In this document: positions 17,716 through 28,366 of the stretch, piece by piece
Numbering within the stretch: the first letter of the stretch is position 1
Layout of the letters: the number at the start of each line of letters is the position of its first letter
Assembly: GCA_964411125.1 (NCBI GenBank)
Contig: CAYPJU010000037.1
Coordinates: 1-56,046, forward strand
Length of the DNA: 56,046 nucleotides
Direction: 5' to 3'
Source of the DNA: JBFIHF01 sp964411125
Lineage (GTDB): Bacteria; Myxococcota_A; Bradymonadia; Bradymonadales; Bradymonadaceae
Translations under genes and position numbers: made by a program
Notes under the pieces: model-generated
The model's database searches: none
The model's input: the letters and a program-made list of their open reading frames with translations, nothing else
Told to the model about the DNA's origin: nothing

Positions 17716-20331
17716 TCATTGCGCGGGGGGCTCGCCGTCGAACGAAGCTCGCGTCGCCTGCCAGCCGCTCACGATGAAGTGGGGCCCGAGGCTGTCGGTG
17801 ACGAACCGGATGGCGAGCTCCAAGAAGTCGTCGTCGAACGTCGCGACCAGGGGGCTGAGGTCGAGCAGAAGAGCGAGCTCGATACCGGTGGCCGCGTGCA
17901 GGAGCGGTTGGGGTGTCATCGCCGGAAGCGGGGTCAGGGCCGTGGACCCGGCGCTGAGGCGATTGGGATGCTGGCCCAGAGAGTTTTCGCTCTGCCAGAA
18001 GTGGATCGCGTTACCCATCCTCCAGACGGCGGCGGGAGCTCGCTCGGCCGGCATCGTTTGAATGACTTCGCGCCACGTCTCGATGGCCCGGTCCGCCAAC
18101 GCGGCGGGGCTGTGTTCGTCGAGTCGAATCCCCGCGGCCGCCGCGTGGCTCCACAACATCGGACGCAAGAGCGGGTCTCGTTCCCCCGTCGATTCCAACA
18201 GCGGGCGAACCGACGCCTGGACTGCGGCTGCCGAGCCGTCGCGACCCAGCTTCCACCGGACCGTGGCGAGGTTCGCCTCCATCACGCATCGCGGCCAATC
18301 GGCCCCGGCTTCGGCGCACATGTGCAGAGCCGAGTCGAGCCGAGCTTCGGCCTCGGCCCATCCACCGCTGCCGACCGGTGACCGAGTGAGCGCAGCGACC
18401 ATCTCGTTGTGGAGCACCGCGAGGGTCACTTCCCCGAGTCGATGTCTGGAGGCAAGCTCGAGTGCGCGTTCGAGCTGGGCGACGGCCTGGTCGTGGCGTT
18501 GCAAGGTCGTGAGGGACCTCGCGTGACAGACGTGCGCCGAGACGCTCGCGCGCGCGGACTCCGCGTCACATGGAAGCTCGCAGGCGCGTTCGAGCCAACG
18601 CAAGCCGGGAACCATTCCGTTCGGGCCGAACGCGGACCACACTCCCGCCATCGTGAGGAGCCGAAGCTCTTCGGTTCTGTTCTCACGCTTGCGCGCTTCG
18701 ACAATCCCGGCGCCCACCCACGCACCAAAATCTTCGATCCAACTCGGCCCGGAGAGGGGCTCGAGCGCGATCAGCAATCGAGACAGACCGGCGCCGTCGC
18801 CCGAGGTCGCCGGATCCGGCAGCCCATCGGGACATTCCGGCAGTTCCGTCAACCGAGGGAGGTCCCCGTGCGCGAAGTCCACGGCCCGGCGCCACAGACC
18901 GCGACGTCTCGCGAACTCCTCGGCGAGCCGCAATTCCCGGCTCGCGCGGGCCGCCGTCTCGGTCGCGAAGTCGATCACCCGGACGCCGACATTCTCATCG
19001 ACGTCGACCGCCCCCGTCGCGAGCGCCTGGGCGACGTGGGTCTCCAGCTGCGCCTCGACTGGTTTTCCGCCATCATCGAGCGGTGCCGAAAGTCGGATCT
19101 GGTATGCGCTGGCGAGCTCGGAGAGATACCGTCGTGCCTCCGTCTCGCCGCAGTCGATCGCCGCGGCAGCCCAACCGGGAGGGATAGGTTCGGTTCCGAA
19201 GCACTGCAGCCTCTGAAGCGCCTCGCGGGCCGGCGGGGACAGAACGCTGCCCAGGGCCGTGGTCGTCGCCAACCCCCGAGTACCATGGTCGTGGTCCGGA
19301 CACGCAGCCGGGGTCTCCGTCAGACGGGTTGCACAATCGTCGAGTCGCAGGAAGACTTCGGAGGCCAGAAGATGCCCGGCGGCGTGCAGGGCTCGGGGCA
19401 ATCCCGCCGTCACTTCGTGCAACCGCACGGCCCCCTGGGGATCGGCTTCCAGCCGGGCGGGGTCGATATAGCGCCGGAGCAGATCTTTGCTGTCCTCGAT
19501 GGTGAAGCCACGAACTCGGAACGTGTCGTCGCCGAAGTTCGCCGCGATGTGACGCAGACGGGTCGTGACGATCGCTACACCTTCGAAACCGTCACCGACG
19601 AACGCGTCGCACACCTCGATTCGCTCGACGCCGTCCAGGACGAGGAGCACCTCTGTGCGAGCGGACAGCGCTCGGCGAAACGAGGCGTGAAACGCCCCGT
19701 CCGGAGCGCGCCGCCGGTCCGGAAGGTCTCCCGATATCGCGAGGGCCGTTGCGATGTCTGTCTGCACCGTCGCGATCTGATGGTCGTCGGGGAACAATCC
19801 CGGACGTAGCCAGATCACGACCGGTCCGTCACTCTCGCCGGCCAGTCGCCCGGCCACCCGAGCGGCGATCGCTGTCTTTCCGACCCCGGAAGGACCCGCC
19901 AGACACACCGTCGCACGCGCGGTCTCGGGCCGTCGCAGCCGCCGAAGGAGCTCCGACTGTGGCGAGCTTCGGTCGATCCACCGCCTCTCGGAAGGTGGGG
20001 GCGAGAACCCACGCCGGGCCAGATTCCTCTGCAGGTCTTCGCGAGGCAGGTCGAGGGTGCTCACGAGGGTGAGATTCAATACTTCGCAGAGGCGACGCAG
20101 GGTGTCGGGGCTCACGGGGCCGCCGGCTTCCGCCTTACGGATCGTCCGCGGCGTGAGCATGGACGACTCTGCGACCTCCGCGGAGGTCAGCCCCCGCTCC
20201 TTGCGCCGTCGTCGTAACACCCCCCCTCTGACAAGTAGACCCTTCGGACGCATCTCGTCGGCTCGTCCCGACCGATCTGCCGACCGCGGAACTCGATTGG
20301 AGTGTGTGAACGTGTAGATAGAGGCTGCCAT
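17716..20331 (-). CDS. XRE-HTH / NB-ARC STAND ATPase regulator
   Basis: An 871-residue multidomain regulator. The start at 20331 is chosen for the GGAGG a few bases upstream. Residues about 37-90 form an XRE-type helix-turn-helix (RRRRKERGLTSAEVAESSML...IRKAEAGG). An NB-ARC/STAND NTPase follows with Walker A GPSGVGKT (146-153) and Walker B VLLVLDGVE, then GLPRAL-type helical boundary motifs. The C-terminal 400 residues are helical and TPR-like (arginine- and alanine-rich repeats such as HDQAVAQLERALELA). Proteins of this design switch between ADP-closed and ATP-open states and act on DNA or partners. No sensor domain for a specific ligand is visible. The recX gene ends 92 bp upstream on the same strand. 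Confidence 0.88.
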   Translation of the reverse strand: MAASIYTFTHSNRVPRSADRSGRADEMRPKGLLVRGGVLRRRRKERGLTSAEVAESSMLTPRTIRKAEAGGPVSPDTLRRLCEVLNLTLVSTLDLPREDLQRNLARRGFSPPPSERRWIDRSSPQSELLRRLRRPETARATVCLAGPSGVGKTAIAARVAGRLAGESDGPVVIWLRPGLFPDDHQIATVQTDIATALAISGDLPDRRRAPDGAFHASFRRALSARTEVLLVLDGVERIEVCDAFVGDGFEGVAIVTTRLRHIAANFGDDTFRVRGFTIEDSKDLLRRYIDPARLEADPQGAVRLHEVTAGLPRALHAAGHLLASEVFLRLDDCATRLTETPAACPDHDHGTRGLATTTALGSVLSPPAREALQRLQCFGTEPIPPGWAAAAIDCGETEARRYLSELASAYQIRLSAPLDDGGKPVEAQLETHVAQALATGAVDVDENVGVRVIDFATETAARASRELRLAEEFARRRGLWRRAVDFAHGDLPRLTELPECPDGLPDPATSGDGAGLSRLLIALEPLSGPSWIEDFGAWVGAGIVEARKRENRTEELRLLTMAGVWSAFGPNGMVPGLRWLERACELPCDAESARASVSAHVCHARSLTTLQRHDQAVAQLERALELASRHRLGEVTLAVLHNEMVAALTRSPVGSGGWAEAEARLDSALHMCAEAGADWPRCVMEANLATVRWKLGRDGSAAAVQASVRPLLESTGERDPLLRPMLWSHAAAAGIRLDEHSPAALADRAIETWREVIQTMPAERAPAAVWRMGNAIHFWQSENSLGQHPNRLSAGSTALTPLPAMTPQPLLHAATGIELALLLDLSPLVATFDDDFLELAIRFVTDSLGPHFIVSGWQATRASFDGEPPAQ

Positions 20332-20423
20332 AGCCCTCCGGTCCGTGTCCAGGGAAGGCGGGTGTTGCCGGCCGCGCATCGGAGAGGGACGGAACCGGGA
20401 CGGCGGATTTCAGGTGACCGCGG

Positions 20424-20858
20424 TCAGTCGAAGAGCGCCCGCCGGGAAATCGAAGCCGGAAACCCCCGGTGCTCTAGATGACGGAAAGCCCTGGGGTGGT
20501 CATCGTAGTCCAGGTCACCGAATCTGCGCTGAACCTGGGCCCGGGCGCGCCCCACCCAGTCCGCACCGAGCGCTTCTACCGTCGAACTCGCCAGCTGCCG
20601 CGAAATACCGTGCTTGCAGAGCTTCTTCCGAATCTGCAGCGGCCCCCATCCCCGGTCGACGAGGATGGCAGCCTGATGCTCCGCGAACGCGACGTCGTTT
20701 ACCCAGCCGGTGTCGACGAGAAACGCGAGGACCTCGTCGATCAAGTCGCGGTCGAAGTCGCGCTTTCTCAGCTTGTCGCGCAGCTCGCCCGAGGAGTGAT
20801 CGCGCATGCCGAGGAGGCGCATCACGCAGGCTTCGATGTCGAGTCGTTCCTTCTTCAC
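20424..20858 (-). CDS. recX: Regulatory protein RecX
   Basis: A 144-residue RecX/OraA-family protein, which binds RecA filaments and limits recombinase activity. The three-helix repeats are recognisable: ACVMRLLGMRDHSSGELRDK (start of the first), then VLAFLVDTGWVNDVAFAEH, and RGWGPLQIRKKL followed by KHGISRQLASSTVEAL. It lacks an adjacent recA in this window. It is the upstream neighbour of the XRE/NB-ARC gene; the 92-bp gap leaves co-transcription open. Confidence 0.9.
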   Translation of the reverse strand: MKKERLDIEACVMRLLGMRDHSSGELRDKLRKRDFDRDLIDEVLAFLVDTGWVNDVAFAEHQAAILVDRGWGPLQIRKKLCKHGISRQLASSTVEALGADWVGRARAQVQRRFGDLDYDDHPRAFRHLEHRGFPASISRRALFD

Positions 20859-21371
20859 GGCGTGAACATACCGCAGCGACGGGTTCGGCGCTCGCCCCGT
20901 CTGGGCCGAATTCCGAGCACCGGCAGACGAAATTCGGACTTCTTCGGTGGCGGGAATCGCCCCCCCCCACGTTCTTCGATCGCCTGTGCTCGAGCGCGGG
21001 CGTCGCGGTGGCGCAACCGTTCGACGTAACTCAACACGAGAACAGGGTGCACGACGTTCTCCGAAGCAGGTTCGTGGACTGTACGGATGTTGAGGAGCGG
21101 CCCGTTCGGCCTGTGGCGGATCAGCCTGTGCGCCCCGCGGGGCATCGTTGTGTTCGCCACGTGAGGCTCACGATCGGGGGCACCTCGTCCCAGTAGTGGC
21201 GAGGCCGTGCTGAGCGCGCTCCTTGGTCTCAGACCGCTCCGGGAGTGAAACCGCACTCACTCCAAACGACGGTCACCGTTCCGAAGGGTGGGGCGGTCTT
21301 CGTCCGGGTCATCGCAACGCGGTCGGCGTCTCGACCGACTCGTCGGTGCCGGTGGCCCGCCCACGGCGGTC
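20859..21371. other. Intergenic region, no gene recognised
   Basis: About 510 bp between recX and the lipoprotein that ends at 21372. Open frames exist on both strands but have compositions unlike the surrounding genes (Arg/Pro-rich, no domain). A run of consecutive C bases near 20960 is the only notable low-complexity feature. It probably holds the recX promoter. Confidence 0.5.
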
Positions 21372-22526
21372 CTATCCGAAGGGGAAACCGTAGAACTCGA
21401 ACACACCACGGACATGCTCCGGAGGGACGTCCGAAGGATCGATGGGATTCCCCGCTGTCCACACGTCGCCCCGGCTCGTCACGACGCCCGACCACGTTCC
21501 CGTCTCTTCGACCCGACCTACGAAGAGCAGGTCATCGGGTTCCGTGCCGTGCGCGAACCAACCGACCCCGTCGGCCCATGCGATGCTCGAGGCGTCGGGG
21601 GTGGTGAGGGCGGCGAGGTCGTCGAACGATTCGGCGGGCGCGCAGCGGAACGTGGGGAAGACGTTTCTCGCGTTCGGAAGCAGATCGAAGTCGCAGAAAT
21701 ACTCGAGCTCCTCGCCGTTGGCGTCGATCGCGAACATGTCTCCCATCCAGTTCGCCTCGATCGGATTCTCACGCGTGTAGATGGGGGCAACCGGCTTGAA
21801 ACCGTCGCTCGGTGTGAAACGCAGCGAGCTGAAGACGCGAAAGTCGACGACGCTCGTATCGGTGAGGACGGTGGTCAGCTCGATCGCCGCGACGGAGTCG
21901 AGCGTCACCATGCCGCCGACATCCCATGCTGGGCCGAAGTCGAGGTCGCAGATCGGCTGGTCGCACTGCGGGGTGCCGACCCATATCCCGAGCTCGCCGC
22001 TCGGCGCCACGCCGCCCCAGAAGGTGTGCTTCAGCCCGATGTCGGTGAGGGAGACGATGCCTCGCACCGACGTGGGGCCCGCTCGAAAGAGGGTCAGACG
22101 GGCCGGCGTCTCGCCGACCGGAAGGTCCTCTTCGCCGGTGAGCTGCGCTGTCCCTTCCCACGTGCCCGTCACCAGGGTTTCGAAGGTGTCGGTGCCCCCA
22201 GGGTCGACCACGCAACCGCCGGCGAGCGTACATCCGTCGGTCGCCATGCAGGCTGCGGCGGCGAGGGATGCACATCGCGCGTCCGAGAGGTCGCCCTCCA
22301 TGTCCGGCGTCCCGCTGGCGTCGAGTGCATTTCCCGTGTCCCCGTCTCCATGCGGCGCGTCGGGTCCGAGCGACGCGTCGGACCCCACCGTATCCCTCGA
22401 TGTGTCTTCCAGGCCCGCATCGGCATTCGTCGTGGCGGCGTCCGGCGCGGAGGTCGATGCTCCGGAACACGCCGCGAGGGCGACCACCAACGAGATGAGG
22501 AGAGGATTCTTCACGTGCACCATCAT
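21372..22526 (-). CDS. Lipoprotein with Asp/Ala linker
   Basis: A 384-residue lipoprotein with signal peptide ending VVALAAC. A 60-residue acidic linker (TNADAGLEDTSRDTVGSDAS...) and a short Cys-rich stretch (CASLAAAACMATDGCTLAGG) are followed by a beta-rich domain containing GTWEGTAQL. That recalls the lipocalin-like opening seen in the lipoprotein at 16451. Start choice between adjacent ATGs at 22526 and 22523 is arbitrary. It is divergent from the gene at 22690 with a shared 163-bp spacer. No enzymatic signature. Confidence 0.83.
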   Translation of the reverse strand: MMVHVKNPLLISLVVALAACSGASTSAPDAATTNADAGLEDTSRDTVGSDASLGPDAPHGDGDTGNALDASGTPDMEGDLSDARCASLAAAACMATDGCTLAGGCVVDPGGTDTFETLVTGTWEGTAQLTGEEDLPVGETPARLTLFRAGPTSVRGIVSLTDIGLKHTFWGGVAPSGELGIWVGTPQCDQPICDLDFGPAWDVGGMVTLDSVAAIELTTVLTDTSVVDFRVFSSLRFTPSDGFKPVAPIYTRENPIEANWMGDMFAIDANGEELEYFCDFDLLPNARNVFPTFRCAPAESFDDLAALTTPDASSIAWADGVGWFAHGTEPDDLLFVGRVEETGTWSGVVTSRGDVWTAGNPIDPSDVPPEHVRGVFEFYGFPFG

Positions 22527-22689
22527 AGCAGATCGATTCCATCCAGCGCCCTCATCTGTAGCGAATGCCCCGGCGTTTCGAAACCGCTCTCCCCAAACTC
22601 TCAGGAAGTCTCAGAACGCCTCCGTTGAGACAATCGGCGCACTCCGGCTCAATGAGACTGCGATGAACGATGACACCACGGAGTTTGCC

Positions 22690-23484
22690 ATGAATACGTT
22701 TCGAAACTGGATTGCCCTCTCGCTCGTTTGTGTTGCTGTCGGATGCGGCGAGGAGTCTCCCGATACGCCCGCCGAGGACGAAACCTCGGTGACGAGCGCC
22801 TCCGACGAGAAGGCGGACTCGAACGCCGACGCCGACGAGGCGGATTACGAGGTCAGCTCTTACGAGTCGACGCAGCCGGGAGGGGACGACTCCGACGACG
22901 CCGCTTCGACCGCTGCCGACGCCGACACCCCTTCGGATGCGAACGCCGACGAGGTCGACGCCTCGACCGCGGATTCGGACGCGACCGACGCTGCGGACGC
23001 TTCGGACGAGGACGCTTCCGACGACGAAGCGACCCGCCCGGTCGACGAGTGCACCGCCGACGAGTGTGGGCCGGGACTCCTCGCCCCGAACTACTTCTGC
23101 GACGACGGGTCGATGGCCGGCCCGGTCTGCGTTCGAGACGAGCGCGGAACGTGCGGCTGGGAGATCTTCGAGTGCCCGACCCCCGCCGAGTGTACCTACG
23201 CCGAATGCGGACCCGGGCCTCGCCCCCCGATCGTCGAATGTGCAGACGGCTCGATGGGCGGACCCGTCTGCGAGCGCGACCGCACGGGCACGTGCGTCTG
23301 GGACATCCGGGAGTGCCCGGCGGAGTGCAAGCCCGAGCTGTGCGGCGACCGCCCCGACTGGCTCCAGATCTGCGACGACGGCACGGAACTTCACCCTGTC
23401 TGCCAGACCGTCCCCGGTGATCACGGAGACACCTTCGCGCCGGTCTGTCAGTGGACGCTTCCGATGTGCGGCGCCGACCTCTGA
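22690..23484 (+). CDS. Lipoprotein with three Cys-rich repeats
   Basis: A 264-residue lipoprotein. The start at 22690 follows CGGAG with good spacing; an upstream in-frame ATG at 22663 is less likely. The signal peptide ends VCVAVGC. An acidic Asp/Ala/Ser linker of about 95 residues follows (DADEADYEV, DATDAADASDED). Then come three homologous modules of about 45 residues, each of the form EC-x(3-4)-CG-x-x-x-(A/P)P-x(5)-CxDGSM-x-GPVC-x(9)-C-x-W-(E/D)I-x-ECP; the third is more divergent. This unit is common in myxobacterial exported proteins of unknown function. Confidence 0.87.
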   Translation: MNTFRNWIALSLVCVAVGCGEESPDTPAEDETSVTSASDEKADSNADADEADYEVSSYESTQPGGDDSDDAASTAADADTPSDANADEVDASTADSDATDAADASDEDASDDEATRPVDECTADECGPGLLAPNYFCDDGSMAGPVCVRDERGTCGWEIFECPTPAECTYAECGPGPRPPIVECADGSMGGPVCERDRTGTCVWDIRECPAECKPELCGDRPDWLQICDDGTELHPVCQTVPGDHGDTFAPVCQWTLPMCGADL

Positions 23485-23488
23485 GAGA

Positions 23489-23516
23489 CGAGGTGCGGGC
23501 GCTGGCGCGCACCTCG
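23489..23516 (+). terminator. Hairpin just after the stop codon
   Basis: A 9-bp perfect stem CGAGGTGCG / CGCACCTCG with a 10-nt loop starts 5 bp after the stop of the lipoprotein at 23484. A transcription-termination role fits the position. The lack of a T-tract means Rho-independent termination is not proven. Confidence 0.45.
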
Positions 23517-23544
23517 CCCGCAGCGTCCTCCCCGAACCTGGCCG

Positions 23545-23856
23545 ATGCATGGTCGTGAAACGTTCGAAGAGCCCAAGTGGTCCCTGGCGATCGCGATGCG
23601 CATCCTGCCGGATTTCGACGTCACGGTCGCCGATCTGGTCGGGGGGGCGGCACCTGACCCCGGACAAGTCGCCAAAACCGAAGATCTCTTCTACTGTGCA
23701 CACAACGCCGTCCGAAGCGGACAGATGGGAGGGGACACGGTCCCCGACTGGTTCGACTCGATGTCCGATGGAGGCGCGATCCACGAGCGCCGCCGTGCGC
23801 TCACGTGGGCCGTGTCACCCGGCCGTTCATGGTCCGAGACCGATCTGAGCACCTGA
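23545..23856 (+). CDS. DUF4272-like small protein
   Basis: A 103-residue soluble protein. The C-terminal half (EDLFYCAHNAVRSGQ, then IHERRRALTWAVSPGRSWSE, then TDLST) resembles the end of DUF4272 proteins, where an E-R-x-x-A-L-x-W motif and a closing W-x-x-T/V-D-x-x-T are typical. It is short for the family, so it is either a minimal member or only the conserved C-terminal part. It lies between two exported proteins with no obvious partner. Function unknown. Confidence 0.65.
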   Translation: MHGRETFEEPKWSLAIAMRILPDFDVTVADLVGGAAPDPGQVAKTEDLFYCAHNAVRSGQMGGDTVPDWFDSMSDGGAIHERRRALTWAVSPGRSWSETDLST

Positions 23857-23902
23857 TGACTCCCAGCATTCGGACCGCTGCCCACTGCAATGGAATCGTA
23901 CG

Positions 23903-24475
23903 ATGAAGCTGTTTCGGATCATGACCCTCGTCACCGTGCTGTCCTTCGTCTCGGCGCAGGCCGCGGCGGCTCCCCCCGACCCGGTCAGTGCGGAACGGGA
24001 AGCCGTGGAGCAACCCCGCGACTCGTGGCACCCCGGGACCGTGGCGCTTCAGTCGGGGATGGGGCTCGCCGTCGGATTTCTCTCCATCTTCCCGTACCTG
24101 GGCCTGTCTGCCGGGTACGACTCTGCTTTCGCCTCCGATTCGGACACTCACTCGGCGGCGGGGCTCGCCGTATCCGCCGCCATCGTTCCCGTGTTGGTAC
24201 CCACGACCGTCTGGCTCGTGGGCGATTTGATGCGCGGCACTGGCTCCGCGTGGGCGACCATTCTCTTCGGCACCCTCGCCGGGATTGCCGCCGGCGTTCC
24301 CGTGAGCGCGACGAGCGGGACCATCCTCAGCGGTTGGCTGGTGGGAGAGATCGCGGCGCTCGCGGTCTCGGTGCCCGTGTACCATCTGACCTCGGACGCC
24401 GGGGGGCCCGAAGAAGCCCGCAGCTTTTGGCTCGCCCCGACGGGACGCGGGGTTGCGGTCGGCGGAGCCTTCTGA
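23903..24475 (+). CDS. Putative exported membrane protein
   Basis: A 190-residue protein with a Sec signal peptide (MKLFRIMTLVTVLSFVSAQ, cleavage near AAA-AP). About four hydrophobic Gly/Ala-rich segments follow (SGMGLAVGFLSIFPYLGL, AVSAAIVPVLVPTTVWLVG, FGTLAGIAAGVPVSA, WLVGEIAALAVSV). The pattern fits either an inner-membrane protein or a short Gly-rich outer-membrane hairpin protein. No family recognised. It is followed after 72 bp by the PARP-finger gene. Confidence 0.7.
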   Translation: MKLFRIMTLVTVLSFVSAQAAAAPPDPVSAEREAVEQPRDSWHPGTVALQSGMGLAVGFLSIFPYLGLSAGYDSAFASDSDTHSAAGLAVSAAIVPVLVPTTVWLVGDLMRGTGSAWATILFGTLAGIAAGVPVSATSGTILSGWLVGEIAALAVSVPVYHLTSDAGGPEEARSFWLAPTGRGVAVGGAF

Positions 24476-24547
24476 GTCGCCCGGATCCGAAGTGGCGACG
24501 CGAGCCGCTCTGCGGTACACGGTTCGCCCCTCAGTTCGGAGTCCAAC

Positions 24548-25051
24548 ATGACGCAGTCCATCATCGAAGCCGCCCGTTCCAGTCGTTCGAAGTGCGGGAC
24601 GTGCAGGAAGAAGATCGAACAAGGCGAGCTCCGCTTCGGGGCGTACAACGAGCGTTTCGACAGCCACCGCTGGTATCACCTGGTGTGCGGCGCGGCGCTC
24701 GATCGTGAGGACTTCGTCGAGGCCGCCGAGGAGTTCGGGGACGTCGGCGACATCGACGCCATCCTCGAGGAGGCGAAGAACGTCGGGAAAGGAACGAAGA
24801 CGCCCCGCGTCGAAGCCGCGCCGAGCAACCGTTCGAGCTGCGTGGTCTGCGAGGAGAAGATCGAGCCGAAGGGAGTCCTTCGCGGAGTGATCTTCCGCGA
24901 GATCGAGGTCGACCAGTGGCGGAAGGGCTACGTCCACGTCGGGTGCATGGCCGAGGTCGTCGACATGGACCGCGACGACCTGATCGACCAGGTGATCGAG
25001 AACTCGATCCTGACCGACGAGCAGCGCGAAGAGGTCGTCTCCGCCATCTGA
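24548..25051 (+). CDS. Tandem PARP-type zinc-finger protein
   Basis: A 167-residue protein made almost wholly of two PARP-type (zf-PARP) zinc fingers. Finger 1: C16-x2-C19 with the following KKIEQGELRFG, and H44-x2-C47 in WYHLVCG. Finger 2: C98-x2-C101 with EEKIEPKGVLRG, and H130-x2-C133 in YVHVGC. The E/K-x-x-x-S-x-R-S-x-C lead-in and the Lys-Ile-Glu-x-Gly segment are diagnostic of the family, which in eukaryotic PARP1 and DNA ligase III recognises DNA breaks. Here the fingers stand alone, with no PARP catalytic or BRCT domain, and a short acidic C-terminal helix. DNA or nicked-DNA binding is a reasonable inference. The gene ends 21 bp from the convergent sigma-54 activator gene. Confidence 0.85.
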   Translation: MTQSIIEAARSSRSKCGTCRKKIEQGELRFGAYNERFDSHRWYHLVCGAALDREDFVEAAEEFGDVGDIDAILEEAKNVGKGTKTPRVEAAPSNRSSCVVCEEKIEPKGVLRGVIFREIEVDQWRKGYVHVGCMAEVVDMDRDDLIDQVIENSILTDEQREEVVSAI

Positions 25052-25054
25052 ACC

Positions 25055-25068
25055 CGCCGCGATTCGCG
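25055..25068. terminator. Short hairpin between convergent genes
   Basis: CCGCG-ATT-CGCGG lies in the 21-bp space between the stops of the PARP-finger gene and the sigma-54 activator gene. It is small and lacks T-runs, but its position suits a bidirectional terminator. Confidence 0.3.
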
Positions 25069-25072
25069 GGAA

Positions 25073-26755
<1,683 letters not shown>

Positions 26756-26762
26756 GGCGCCC

Positions 26763-27602
26763 TCAAAGTCCACACTGGGATTCGTTGCAGCGCGGCTCGA
26801 GCCCCGGAAGCCCCTCGCCGCAGATTTGTCCGCCACAATCGGGGTCGGCACAGTCTGCGAGGCCGTCGCAGTCGTTGTCGGCGTCGTCGGCACAGTTGGT
26901 CTCTACCTGCCCTCCCGGGCACACACACCGCGCCGTCGCCGGTCCTTCGGGATCGTCGCACTCCGCCCCGTTCAGGCACGCCGGGCACGTGATGTTTCTC
27001 GAAGCGCCGCAGTTGTCGAGGACGTTGGTGAAGGTTCCGCATTCGTGCCCGAGCCGCGCGCAGAGTTCCCCGTCCGATTCGGCCTGGCAGGGGCCGCACG
27101 AAGTCCCCATGCACTCGATGCCGTCGTCGCACTGACCGCACGCGACGCCCTCACGCAGGACCCCGCACGAATCGCGCGCGTCGAGAACTCCGCACTGAGC
27201 GTCGAATCGATCGCAGTGCGTCGCGTCGTCCTCGGGCACGCAGCATTTGTTGTCGGGATCGCAGACGTCGTCGCCTCCGCATCGTCCGCACTCGAGCGTT
27301 CTCTCCGAGCCGCACGGGTCCACGACGACGCGGGTCCCGCACTCCGCTTCGAATTCCTCGCAGAGTTCGTCGTTGCCCGGCGGGATGCAGACGTCGGCGT
27401 CGCCCCCGGCGTCGCTCGCTCGGGCGAGGTCGGCACCGTCTGCGTCGGGGCCCGCGTCGGACGGCCCGAGGTAGGGGTACTCCGAGGACTTCGGGATGCA
27501 CGCGGCGGTGAAACTCAGAACCGCTGCGACCACGAAAATCCAGCAGTGACCTCTCCGTTCGGGTTCGATTCCGTCTCGGACGGCGGGTCGATCGACAACC
27601 AT
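26763..27602 (-). CDS. Cys-rich lipoprotein ending in a MopE-like motif
   Basis: A 279-residue lipoprotein. The only credible in-frame start is the ATG at 27602, which overlaps the end of the TPR gene by 88 bp. The hydrophobic segment ends in the lipobox SFTAAC after about 30 residues. A short Asp-rich linker is followed by several Cys-rich repeats of the form C-x(6-9)-C-G-x-x-V-x-D-x-C-G (ECGTRVVVDPCGSERTLECG and similar). The end has the MopE-like CADDADNDCDG and a last Cys cluster. It sits between the TPR protein and the sigma-54 activator in one operon and could be the surface sensor of this set, though that is only inferred. Confidence 0.8.
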   Translation of the reverse strand: MVVDRPAVRDGIEPERRGHCWIFVVAAVLSFTAACIPKSSEYPYLGPSDAGPDADGADLARASDAGGDADVCIPPGNDELCEEFEAECGTRVVVDPCGSERTLECGRCGGDDVCDPDNKCCVPEDDATHCDRFDAQCGVLDARDSCGVLREGVACGQCDDGIECMGTSCGPCQAESDGELCARLGHECGTFTNVLDNCGASRNITCPACLNGAECDDPEGPATARCVCPGGQVETNCADDADNDCDGLADCADPDCGGQICGEGLPGLEPRCNESQCGL

Positions 27603-28366
27603 ACTCCAACTCCAATTCCAAGCCCGCCCAATGCATAGAGGGTGGGCACCAGTATTCGCGCAGTATCGACCCGGCGAGCTCGCGCTTCCCACGTGTCGCG
27701 GTCGCCGGTCTGAGCCTCTTCCAGGGCCGGAACGGTCGACGTCAGCGTCAGGACGTGAAGTGCCGCGGCGCCCACCGTCGCGGCGCCACCCACCGCGAGA
27801 GCCAGCGTCGCGGGGAGCTTCGACCGCGGCGCCGGCTCCACCGGCTCGGGGTCGGCCACTATCGCAGGATCGGCGCTCAGAGACTCCTCCGGTTCGCTCT
27901 TCTGTTCGGCCCGCAGTCGCGTCAACTCCACGCGCGCTCCCGAGATGCGATCGCGGGTGTAGTCGTCACGCGCCGCCTCCTCCGCCTCCCCGAGCAGCGT
28001 CTCGGCGAGCTCGAAGCCGCCTGCCGCCATCGCCTCTTCGGCGAGGTCGACCTTGCAGTTCGCGATCACCGACGACGCTTCGTCGGCCTCACCCGGCGCT
28101 CCCTTCCACTTCAGGATGAAGGCGTTCGCCGCTTCGATCGCCTCGTTGCACCGCTCGGCCTTGAACCACGCGACCGCTTCGCTCTTGCGAAAAGCCGGGT
28201 CGGGCTCGAGCTGGTAGGCGCGCGCGAAGTGCTCGGCAGCGCCTGCGAAGTCTCCGTCGGCGAAGGCTTCCATCCCTCGCTGGTTCGATTCGTCGGCGGG
28301 TGATTGCGCGAACGCGACGCCGGGGACGACCAGGATCAGGCAGATGAGCAGCGTGCGTGGGATCAT
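27515..28366 (-). CDS. Exported TPR protein with C-terminal membrane segments
   Basis: A 283-residue protein with a signal peptide (MIPRTLLICLILVVPGVAFA). TPR-like helices follow (NQRGMEAFADGDFAGAAEHF, ARAYQLEPDPAFRKSEAVAW), then an acidic Pro-rich linker and two hydrophobic segments (LALAVGGAATVGAAALHVL and ARILVPTLYALGGLGIGVGV). This layout recurs downstream of Ser/Thr kinases in myxobacteria, where the kinase tail and the TPR protein may interact. The start overlaps the kinase stop by one base (TGATG type), so the two should be co-translated. Confidence 0.85.
   Translation of the reverse strand: MIPRTLLICLILVVPGVAFAQSPADESNQRGMEAFADGDFAGAAEHFARAYQLEPDPAFRKSEAVAWFKAERCNEAIEAANAFILKWKGAPGEADEASSVIANCKVDLAEEAMAAGGFELAETLLGEAEEAARDDYTRDRISGARVELTRLRAEQKSEPEESLSADPAIVADPEPVEPAPRSKLPATLALAVGGAATVGAAALHVLTLTSTVPALEEAQTGDRDTWEARARRVDTARILVPTLYALGGLGIGVGVWLSIDPPSETESNPNGEVTAGFSWSQRF

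Noticed and set aside
20855..21256. Possible 133-codon gene between recX and the next lipoprotein
   Set aside because: Arg/Pro-rich composition, no motif, no ribosome-binding site and overlap with the recX start.
21288..22628. A 446-codon plus-strand frame opposite the lipoprotein at 21372-22526
   Set aside because: The minus-strand gene has a lipobox and ordered domains. The plus frame is Arg/Gly/Val-rich noise typical of antisense GC-rich DNA.
24548..25051. The zinc-finger protein as an ordinary LIM or RING-type protein
   Set aside because: Spacing C-x2-C then about 24 residues to H-x2-C, and the Lys-Ile-Glu-x-Gly core repeated in both modules, fit the PARP-type finger better than LIM or RING, which need eight ligands in a cross-brace.
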